Below, piece by piece: positions 55,577 to 64,000 of a DNA stretch of 64,000 nucleotides. Both the position numbers and the translations under genes were made by a program. The number at the start of each line of letters is the position of its first letter. Position 1 is the first letter of the stretch. Location of the stretch: the NCBI GenBank assembly GCA_002286715.1, contig NSJX01000012.1, positions 62,001 through 126,000 on the forward strand. Direction: 5' to 3'. This DNA is from Dentipellis sp. KUC8613 (Eukaryota > Basidiomycota > Agaricomycetes > Russulales > Hericiaceae). The notes under the pieces are model-generated. The model was not told where the DNA came from and searched no databases. It was given only the letters and a program-made list of their open reading frames with translations.

Positions 55577-57129
55577 ATGAAGCGATGGTCCGTCTCTGCT
55601 AGCTCCCGTCTGGCCCGCTCGGCGGCGAGGTCAGCACGACATTCTCAAAAGTACAGCGTCCTCGCGCAGAAACCCGCACGCGCCCACGCGTCACCGTCTG
55701 CGCAACCGCTCGCCCCCGGCCTCGCCGACCACCTCGAGCAGACACCTGCAGTTCCAAGACCAGATCCGTATGCGCTGCTCAAGCCCGAGCTCGCCCACGT
55801 GCGGGACACCCTGCTGAACCTGCTCGGCTCAGCACACCCCACGCTCACGGAAATCGCAAAGTACTACTTCCTGCACCCCTCCAAGCAGCTGCGGCCGCTG
55901 CTCGTCCTCCTTTTTTCGCGCGCCACGAATGGCCTGGGGCAGGATTGGGAGCTGAAAAAGTGGGCTGCAGAGTGCGAGGGCGCGGGCGGGCGCACCGAGG
56001 AGCTCAACCTGCCCCTGACGCGCCCGGACGTGCTCAACGACTGGAACCCCTGCATGCCAGACCACACCGCCTCCTTCGAGAACGTCTTCTCCATCGTGCC
56101 CCCTAAACCCCCCGCACCGCCCCCGCTCCCCCCGCCGCCCCACGCGTCGGCATACACGCCCACCCTCGCGCCGGCCTTCCTCCTCCCGACGCAGCAGCGC
56201 CTCGCGCAAATCGTCGAGATGATCCACGTCGCGTCGCTGCTGCACGACGACGTGATCGACAACTCCAATCTGCGCCGCGGCGCCGCGTCCGCGCCCGCCG
56301 CGTTCGGGAACAAGTTCACCATCCTTGGTGGTGACTTCCTGCTCGGGCGCGCGTCCGCGGCGCTTTCGCGCCTCGGCGAGAACGAGGTCGTCGAGCTCAT
56401 CGCAAGCGTCATCACGAACCTCGTCGAGGGCGAGATCCTGCAGCTCAACAAGGTCGGGCAGGCGCAGAGTGCGGGGCTGGTCGAGTCGTCCGTGGGGCGC
56501 GAGAGCTGGAACATCTATCTCCGCAAGACGTATCTTAAGACGGCAAGCCTCATGGCCAAGGGCGCACGTGCGGCCGTTGTCCTCGGTGGTTCCAGGCAGG
56601 GTGAGATATGGAAGGAGGTCGCGTACGCCTACGGGCGCAACATCGGCATTGCGTTCCAGGTCCGTTTCTTTCGTAATATATTCTTGCTGTCACGCACGCT
56701 GACGGGGTCTATTGCCGCTTCAGCTGGTCGACGATATCCTCGACTACGAGGCTGGGGAGGGCACGCTCGGCAAGCCTGGAGGTGCAGATCTGCGCCTCGG
56801 CCTCGCCACCGGGCCTGCGCTGTACGCGTGGGACGAACACCCCGAGATGGGGCCTCTCATCGCGAGAAAGTTCGAGCAGGAGGGGGACGTCGAGCTGGTC
56901 AGTGCTTCCCCAGACAGCTTCTGCGCTTTCCTTTCGCTTATCACCCCCCGATGCAATTATAACACAGGCACGCGATCTCGTTCGCCGCTCATCGGGCGTC
57001 GAGCGGACACGGGACCTCGCGCGCGCGCATGCGGACAAGGCGCGCGAGACGCTGCAGCTTCTGCCGGACAGCGACGCCAAGTCGGCGCTGGAGGTCCTTA
57101 CAGAACACGTCGTGAAGCGAACGTGGTGA
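55577..57129 (+). CDS. COQ1: Mitochondrial polyprenyl diphosphate synthase (ubiquinone side chain)
   Basis: Trans-prenyltransferase that makes the long polyprenyl tail of ubiquinone. Three exons (55577-56659, 56724-56897, 56968-57129) encode 472 residues. The N-terminus is a basic, Ser/Ala/Arg-rich mitochondrial presequence (MKRWSVSASSRLARSAARSA); an in-frame ATG at 55532 would add 15 residues. Substrate-handling motifs: GSAHPTLTEIAKYYF, KQLRPLLVLL, the first Asp-rich motif LLHDDVIDNS, GDFLLGRAS, and the second Asp-rich motif LVDDILDYEAGEGTLGKPGG, reconstituted across the first intron. A Pro-rich insert (PPKPPAPPPLPPPPH) sits before the first Asp-rich motif and is a lineage feature. Chain length cannot be read with confidence. 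Confidence 0.93.
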
Positions 57130-57520
57130 TTGGACTCGGCCAGCATCCTAGACCGTTTCATTTAGATATATATTTGCCCGCCATACACTGCTCATAATTT
57201 TGGACATAAAAGCATATCATTCTTCGTATGTTACTACGCTTGCTTGCAGTGCAATGGACAACTCCCTCCTGCGAGTGTCTTAGTTTATTTGCGATTGGCG
57301 TCTCCTCACTAGCACGCTGAGATGTTTGGGTGGTTTCTATTGAAGTCCGAACCGGAACACACAGCAATGCAGAATTAGATAACTAAGCTATACTGCCTAC
57401 ATCGTCGTCACCGTCGACCCAAGCCCAAAGCAGAGATAGCAAGCCATTTTCTCGCCATACAACAGCCTACTCGTACTCCTCGGAGGACGCCTCTCCAACC
57501 CCGTCAACGCAGTTGGCATT
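57130..57520. other. Convergent 3' region, 391 bases
   Basis: AT-richer sequence between COQ1 (+) and calnexin (-) stop codons, consistent with two 3' UTRs. A minus-strand frame at 57397-57945 overlaps the calnexin C-terminus out of frame and is a shadow. Confidence 0.5.
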
Positions 57521-59536
57521 TTACTTCCTCTTCTTAACGTTGCCGGATTCCTCCTTCTTGTCACCACCCGCGGCAGCGACAGGAGCCTTCTCGTCCTTCT
57601 TCTTGTCATCGGCAGTAGGGGCGTCCGTCTTCTTCGTAGACTATACGGAATGATCAGCACGGTGCGGGGAGATGGCAAGTGGAATACGCACCTTAGTAAT
57701 GGGCTTCTGCTGGCTACCAACAAGACCGAACAGAGCACCGAGCATGCCGAAGAAAGTAAGAGCAGCACCGACGAGGGCAACACCAGTCTCAGGCTGAGAC
57801 TTGAAGGCAACGACGGGGTCAACCTTGAAGACGTCGATGAAGTTGAAGACCTTCTGGCGGATGAACTCAACGGGGTCCTCGCCAAACGAGCCAACGACGG
57901 GCTCCGCATCCTCAGGCTCCGCGGCCTTGTCGGCCTCCTTCTCAAGAGGCTTCTTGATGTCGAAGGTCTCGGCGGCGAAGGCCTTGGCGTCCTCGACGGA
58001 GTGGCCGACGTAGATGTTGTCGAAGAGAATGTCCTCGGTCATGGTCCAGAGCTCGATACCGACACCACCGATCTTGTTCAGGCTCTTGAACGGAGTCGAG
58101 TCCTCGAAGTAATCGGGGTTAAGGATCTTGCGGGGAGCCCATTCGCCCTTGTATGCGGGGTTGTCGATCATGGGTGCGTACCACTTGCCCTTGTAGGCAG
58201 GGTTGGGCTTGAAGGGGCTAGTGAAGGATGATGATGAGCATGCCATTCCCAGCGAGAAGATTCTCGTCCTTACCGTTTCCATTCACCGCAGCCAGGAGCC
58301 TCGTCGCACTTGGGGTTGCGAACAGTGGGCGCGATCCAGTCACCGTCCTCCTCGTCATCCCACTCCTCAGGCTTCTCAGCATCTAAAAATAGACGGGTAA
58401 GCGGCAAAAGATGTCAGAATACGACAAGATATTTACCAGGATCGGGGATGGTCTCAGGCTCGTCGTCCAACCAGCCTTCAGGCTTCTCAGCGTCCTCGTC
58501 AGGGATCTCATAGGGGGCGTCCTCATCCCAGTCCTCAGGCTGCACAACCAGTGAGCAGGAGGTAGCATACTATTGCACGGCGCGCTTACCTTGGTAGCCT
58601 CGGGGTCCGCAATGCGCTTGGTGTCAACCCAGTCCTCAGGCTTCTTGTCCTCAGGGTCGTCGATCTCCTTGGGAGGGTTGACGGCCGGGGTGAAGTCCTC
58701 AAGGGCGTCACCAAGATTGTGGCTCTCGCCGTTGAAGAGAACGTCATACGTGTTGTTGGGGCTGAAGCGAATGATTAGAATTGAAGTAAAAGGAGCGCGT
58801 CGAGAATGAAGACATACTGAACAATGAGAGTGTAGAGGTTGGTGGTCTTCTCAATGGAAGGCTTGGGAGGAAGCTTGAGGTGCTTCTCCTCGTACTCGCC
58901 AGTGATGGGGTTCTTGTGACGGAAGATGAAGTGAACCTGGACCGAACAGTAAGCCGACGTGTCATGCCATGTCTACAACCATGGAAAACGAACCTTCGTT
59001 CCGGGGCAGGTAAGGTCGGGCCCAAACATGACGACCCACGGGGTCTTGTCCGAGAACTCCTTGCCGCTGGTCTGGTAGCCATCCTCAAGGAGCTTCAGAT
59101 ATCCACCACCGCAGTTGCCGCCCTTCTGGTACTTGACCTCATACTGCACGACGAGGGGCTTCTCAGAGAAGTCGACGGGCTCAGTGAAGGGTGCCGAGAT
59201 GGCGTGGTGGGCAGCCTTGTCCTTTGCGACGAGACCAAGGTCGCCCTCGATGACGGGCGAAATGGGTTCCTCGACGGACCACTTGCCGACGTAGCTGAAG
59301 GTCTCACCGCCAACGGGCGTCTTCTTCGTCGCCTCTGACGGTGTCCATCGCTCCTCCCAGCCTTCAGTGAACTGTTCGAGGAAGGGTGCTTTGATTTCCG
59401 TGGGCTAGGGATGCTACGTCAGAGGCGAAAAGGCGGTACGTGACGCGCACTCTACCTTGAACTGAGGCTTGTCGGCTGCCGACGCGCTGGTGGCGACGAC
59501 AGCGGCGAGCAGGGCGTGTACCGCTACGCTTCGCAT
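57521..59536 (-). CDS. CNX1: Calnexin, ER membrane lectin chaperone
   Basis: Eight exons (59536-59456, 59404-58994, 58936-58818, 58761-58590, 58539-58437, 58382-58274, 58217-57692, 57640-57521) encode 546 residues. A signal peptide lies at 1-20 ([20 protein letters not shown]). The lectin globular domain carries [31 protein letters not shown] and IFRHKNP. The P-domain has the tandem repeats [36 protein letters not shown] and then the [17 protein letters not shown] type. The second lectin part contains [20 protein letters not shown]. One transmembrane helix ([20 protein letters not shown]) lies at about 477-498. The cytosolic tail is Lys/Glu-rich and ends VKKRK. It binds monoglucosylated N-glycoproteins. 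The splice joins fall in the expected family positions. Confidence 0.96.
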
Positions 59537-59782
59537 GGTGGTACGAAGGACCAAGACGGGGAGTAGAAAACAGAAGAGAGAATATGGGAAGGAGAGAGAG
59601 AGGTGTGAGGCGCGGACAGAGACCGGCTGCACTAAATGGGATCGGCTCTTAGCTGCCACGTATGCACTTTCTAGTATCCTCCATCCTTCCCACGGCCTTG
59701 CGCGCCCGCCCGCTTCCTTCACAGCACAAACGGCATTGCTTCTCTACATATCTACATTACATGAAATATCGGCATAGCTACT

Positions 59783-62700
59783 CTACCCAAGCAAATCCGC
59801 ATGCCCCGACGCCGAAAGCGCAAGCTGCAGAACCCGTCAGCGAAACGCGTCGTTTAGCGTGCAACAACGCCACGTACCACAAACTCGTCGTCCAAGTACT
59901 TGGACACGGCAATCTGGTCTCCGAGGCCTTTTCTCCGGCGGGTCTTGAGCACAAGGTCCCGGGCGAGCGCCTGGCCGGACGCAGGCTCCAGTGGCCGCAG
60001 TTTAATGCTGGCATCAGTCGGGTCACCTATTCCAGAAGGTCAGCATGGGAATTGCACACGGCCGGCCACACGACGACGAACCGGGGACTATCGACCAGTG
60101 ATCGAACACCTGCACGCAGAACGCCTGTCCTTGTGTCGCTGTCCGCAGGTCCGTCTCGAAACCGTTTGCATCAATGACGGGGATAAGCGCCTTCACGGTG
60201 TACAGCGGCGAGCCTGCTTTCGGAATATCTTGTGTGACGTGTCCTCTTCGGCGTGCGAGAACAGTGTAGACAGCGGAGATGCAGTCTGCGGGTGCCTGCA
60301 CTTCGACGTAGTAGATCGGCTCCATCAACCTGGGAGTAGCCTTCGAGCGAACAAAACCTCGGATCAACAGCAGCACGTCGGATGGTCATGAAGCGTTTAC
60401 CATGAGGAAAGATGAGTAGCAGACACGTCTTGCAGTAGGCACGATCTGTCCGCCACCCCGGAAAATCGGCTCCGTTGCGAGACTTGCGTCAAGTATCCGG
60501 AACTTCACATTGCGCATCGCTGAGGAACAGTGAGCAAAATGACGAAGGTTCGATACCGGGAATGCTTACGCTCGTCACATAGTGGGCCTTCTCGTGCACC
60601 CCACTGGAAGCCCTGTTTGATGTGTTCTTTGACCGAGCCGAGGAGCTTCTTATCGACCTGAAACACCGTGGGTAGAACACGTCAGTCGAGACGAGTATAT
60701 ACCTTCCATATGTACGAACCTGGGAAGGCAACGTGTCATCAAGTAGAATGTTCGGTCCAAGGTCGTCTGGTCCGAACGCCCATATCGACCGAGACGCGAG
60801 CAAGTCCCACTGGTACTTCTCCTCGAAGAACTTCCCGCGCTCTTTGGGCGACATCCGCCAATTGACGCGTCCCGATTCGATGTCCTCAGCAATACCCCGC
60901 TCAAGCGGCTCCGCAATCATCGTCAAACGGTTCCTGAGCCACCCAATCAGCATATGAACATAGGTCTATGTCCGAGATACCTACTTTTTGTTTGGCGTGT
61001 CGGCATAGCACTTCAGCGCGCTCGTCTCCAGCACCGTCTCGCAGAACTTCGTGACCGGATCGGAGACCTTGATCTCGATCTCGGAGAACAGCCTACGCAG
61101 ATCATGCATCACGGAGTCAAGATAGAGTTCGCCCGTGCCGATCACTACGTGCTCGCCACTCTCCTCGACTTTTGTCGACACGAGAGGATACGACTTGTTG
61201 ATACTCCGAAGACCTGAAAGCATCTTCGGCAGTTCTGACGGTGCGATAGGCTCGATGGCAACCTTGAGCACGGACTGCGTCATGTGTTTGATTGGTCGGA
61301 AGATGTGCAGGTCCTCCTCGATATCGGGCGATGCAAGCGTTGCGGTCTTGGTTATTGAAGCGTCCACGCCACCGATGAGAACAAGGTTGCCCGCAGGGAC
61401 TTCATCCGCTGGAATGAAATATCTACAATCGCGTTGAGAAAGGGTTGGTGGTTGGACATGATATAGATACAAACGAACCTTGATTCACTGAGCCAGATAT
61501 CCTCGACCTGCACCTTCATCATGTCTTCCTCATCCTCTGGTGAATAGCCTTCGCCGAGGACCTTGATGTCCATACCCTTCTTAAGTGTTCCACTGAAAAC
61601 ACGGCCATATGCCCTGAAGGACAGAGCGTCTGTCGTGTGATACAGTTTTGTTACATGCACCATCACAGGGCCTTCCGGGTTGCATGCCTTCATCGCAACA
61701 GCGAGATCGGACGTCTGAGGGCCGGTATATGCGTTCTCGACCTATATCGGATGGTTTAATTTGCATCCTAATCCGCCTGAACACCACGCACCTTGGTAGC
61801 AGCTCCTTCGATCGGATTTGGTACATGCTCAACGATCATGTCCACCAAGCCAGTCGCCGGTCCAAAGAACTGATCAAGGACAGCCTTCAGCAGCGGCCTC
61901 ACATCCATCTTATACATCACAGGCTTCAAATGGATGTGCAGGCCAGCAAGCGTCTCCTTCAGGTTGTCTGTTTCTTCGCTCAGAACTTGAGTGTAGAGCT
62001 TGTACAGTGGCTCCAAAATAAATTCCACAAATGACCTGCGCGACTCGGGGTCCGCGGCTTTCCGTGTGAATTTCCGTGTCTCTGAGTTGAAGTAGATGTC
62101 GCCCCAGAGTCGGTCGGCAAAGGAGGGCACGTCCATTGGTCCTGCGGCACAATTAATTCAATCCCGTGGATGAAAGAAATCAAGGAGCTTTACCGTAGGT
62201 TTCAGCATACATCTGAGCAAAAGAGCGGAGGGTGAAGCACCAGTTCATGTCCGCGCTTGCGAATGCGACATTCCCGTTTTCAGGGCTCAGACGCAATTCA
62301 GGGTCGGGGTCGATACCACTGCAAAAGACGACCCATTAGCACCTGTTCGCAACCCGCCTGTGGTACAAACCTGATGAAGGTGTTGATTTCTTCAATGGTA
62401 TGCTTGATTTTGTAGTACGCGTCCGCAGGCTTGATACGTAGTTCGAGAATGAGTCGGTCAATTTTGTTGACCACCAGAGTTATTTTGACGCCCTCTTGCA
62501 ATGCATGTCGGATGATGTTCTCCGTGTTGACCATCATCTAGAGACCGGTCAGAAAGCGCGAAGAATGCATTCCGAGACCGACGCACCCCTTCCACGACAT
62601 CGACTACAAGCACGATACCGTCAACCAGACGTATAGCAGACGCAACTTCGTCGACGAAGTTGACATGACCGGGGGTGTCAATCAAATGAATGAGATGCGA

Positions 62701-63467
62701 CTTCCCGGCCGTGTTCTGGAGGATGAGAGACATGGGCGAAGATTTCACAGAGATCTCGCGTTCGCGAGACAGGATGTGCGTGTCGGTGTAGCGCAGCTGT
62801 TCACCGCCCACTAAGCGAATGTCAGCGTGCAGAATGAGAGCGACGAACCGGTTTGTCCGCATCCCAAACAAGCTTGTGTGTCTCGAGCACAAGCATATCC
62901 ATCAGTGCGGTTTTTCCGTGGTGCAGGTGTCCGACTACTGCGACGTTGCGTATCATCTCAGGGAAGCCCATCATGTTTAGCAGGAACCTGGCCAACCATA
63001 AGTATAGCGTCCTCTCAAGTGTCAGACACGGACGCACCCTTTGTCAAAGCGAGTCTCCGGCATGTCCTTCTCCTCCACAGTCCATTTGCGGACCTTTATG
63101 GGAGCAACGATGGGTTCTGTGAGCGGTTGCGCATCCTCCTCCTGCACGAGTGTCTCCACGTCCGCCCCATAGACGTCCGACGCGGAAGGGTAGTATTGCT
63201 TGTCCTCGTGCAGTACGACAGCATTATAGGAGGGTTCTGAATAAAGCAAACTATTGGGAGATGAGCCAGTTATTCGAATGCAGTAAACGCACCCTGAATC
63301 TCCATGAGAGCACCCTCCTGCTCTACCTCCATGGGCTCATCGTAGCCTTCCAGTGGTGCTGCAGAGGCCTGGCGAATCTCGGGCTGTTCCATCTCCTCAT
63401 CCTCGTCAGACTCGAGGTCCGCCCCGATGTAGTTTCCGAACTCGTCATAATCCTCGAAGGAGGCCAT
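59783..63467 (-). CDS. SNU114: SNU114 / EFTUD2, U5 snRNP GTPase of the spliceosome
   Basis: EF-2-like GTPase that governs spliceosome activation and disassembly through Brr2. Fifteen exons: 63467-63293, 63236-63038, 62987-62849, 62796-62587, 62537-62371, 62318-62194, 62141-61792, 61741-61479, 61422-60985, 60933-60720, 60657-60570, 60519-60401, 60340-60082, 60026-59878, 59824-59783. They give 978 residues, the normal length. Acidic N-terminus [21 protein letters not shown]1 GHLHHGKT, G3 DTPGHVNF, G4 NKID; domain [22 protein letters not shown]; domain [17 protein letters not shown]-terminus [20 protein letters not shown]. The last exon is chosen to give [17 protein letters not shown]; reading through the donor would instead stop at 59854. 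It shares a 287-base divergent region with prefoldin 1. Confidence 0.95.
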
Positions 63468-63754
63468 TTTGAAGCGTATTCGTGTGTGAAGATGTCGATT
63501 TTTTCTGAATAGTCAGTAGCTTCCCCGGTCTCAAAGTAGGGAATAGAGGACAAGAGAGGAAATACGAGGAGGAAAGGGAATGAGGGGGTACAGACTGGAG
63601 ACTTGGTACCCGCGTCTGAGGAGAGTTGGAGGGACCAGAGCAAAGGCGCGTACGCGTTCTGACATTCGCACGCGCCCCATTAGGCACTCAACGCCAACAC
63701 CAGCCACCCCGATATTGGCTGCTGTCGACTTTCTCCTTTACACCTCTTTCAGCC
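63468..63754. promoter_or_regulatory. Bidirectional promoter region (SNU114 / PFD1)
   Basis: 287 bases between divergent starts. It is pyrimidine-rich toward the PFD1 ATG. No discrete element is claimed. Confidence 0.5.
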
Positions 63755-64000
63755 ATGTCTACCCTTTCTGACGACACGCTAAGAAAGGTGCTTATATATC
63801 TCCACCTGTTGGTGTCCTGATGCTGAATTGTCTCAAGATCTTGATCCAAATCCAACAAACCTCAGTGCAATCGCAGCGCGCTCTCGGTGTCACGCGTCAG
63901 CAGATAGCGAGCAAGGATCGCGAGCGTCGGATTCTGCAGTTGACCATTAATGAGATCAGCGAAATGGAGCCTAACGTCAACATGTATAAGGGTGTCGGCA
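63755..64000 (+). CDS. PFD1: Prefoldin subunit 1, truncated at window edge
   Basis: Beta-type subunit of the hexameric prefoldin co-chaperone that hands actin and tubulin to CCT. Exon 1 (63755-63787) encodes MSTLSDDTLRK. After a 50-nt intron (GTGCTT...CTCAAG), exon 2 starts at 63838 with ILIQIQQTSVQSQRALGVTR, then QQIASKDRERRILQLTINEI and NMYKGVG, before running off the window. The heptad pattern and the MYKGVG turn match prefoldin 1. The remaining beta-hairpin and second helix lie outside. Confidence 0.88.

Noticed and set aside
55829..56514. Minus-strand frames of 138 and 216 codons
   Set aside because: Antisense to the conserved COQ1 exon.
57397..57945. 182-codon minus-strand frame rich in Arg/Ser/Leu
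   Set aside because: Out-of-frame shadow of the calnexin C-terminal exons; the calnexin frame there is unambiguous.
1..64000. Search for CRISPR arrays, rRNA genes, functional tRNA genes and retrotransposon LTRs
   Set aside because: No regularly spaced repeats, no rRNA-like stretches, no tRNA with pairing stems and no long direct repeats were seen by eye; a covariance-model and repeat search could still find weak cases.

Overview
The window is nuclear DNA of a filamentous basidiomycete, most likely an Agaricomycete. The genome is compact and GC-rich, genes sit on both strands, and most genes are cut into many exons by short introns (about 50-120 nt, GTRNGY donors, YAG acceptors). I built exon models by eye from splice signals plus conservation of the encoded family. 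All models that I close at both ends give a whole number of codons. They contain about 108 introns in total. No prokaryotic features (operons, RBS, CRISPR) were seen.

Layout. 1-9.2 kb: a truncated N-terminus (1-579, -), dynactin p27 subunit DCTN6 (-), an Nvj2/TEX2-type SMP+PH lipid-transfer protein (-) and an unrecognised 263-aa protein (-). 9.2-24.4 kb: a delta-9 acyl-CoA desaturase with fused cytochrome b5 (-, 13 exons), an acidic low-complexity protein (-), an R3HCC1L-type RRM protein (-) divergent from a SIKE/FGFR1OP2/SCI1 STRIPAK coiled-coil protein (+), and an unrecognised 812-aa coiled-coil protein (-). 24.4-32.3 kb is gene-poor; the only gene I can support is an 81-aa single-dsRBD protein. 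32.3-44.7 kb: a homeodomain-like protein (-), the SKI2 exosome-cofactor helicase (-, 22 exons), a SAM methyltransferase (-) and IST1 (-). 45.1-46.0 kb holds an intact 833-bp non-autonomous DNA transposon with 35-bp perfect terminal inverted repeats and an 8-bp target duplication. 46.6-64 kb is gene-dense: an SH3-RasGEF (+), a Rab5 GTPase (-), a tandem-RRM protein (+), a LAMTOR2-type roadblock protein (+), COQ1 polyprenyl synthase (+), calnexin (-), the U5 snRNP GTPase SNU114 (-), and the 5' part of prefoldin subunit 1 (+).

The genes are core eukaryotic housekeeping functions (endosomal traffic: RAB5, IST1, dynactin, LAMTOR2; RNA decay and splicing: SKI2, SNU114; ER: calnexin, desaturase; signalling: RasGEF, STRIPAK). 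They do not form a functional cluster. I found no new defence or biosynthetic system. The most notable signals are in gene structure: microexons of 5, 6 and 11 nt, four GC-AG introns (two in the RAB5 gene), a possible 32-nt intron, a desaturase whose third histidine box appears one histidine short, and the intact transposon with a tRNA-like core.
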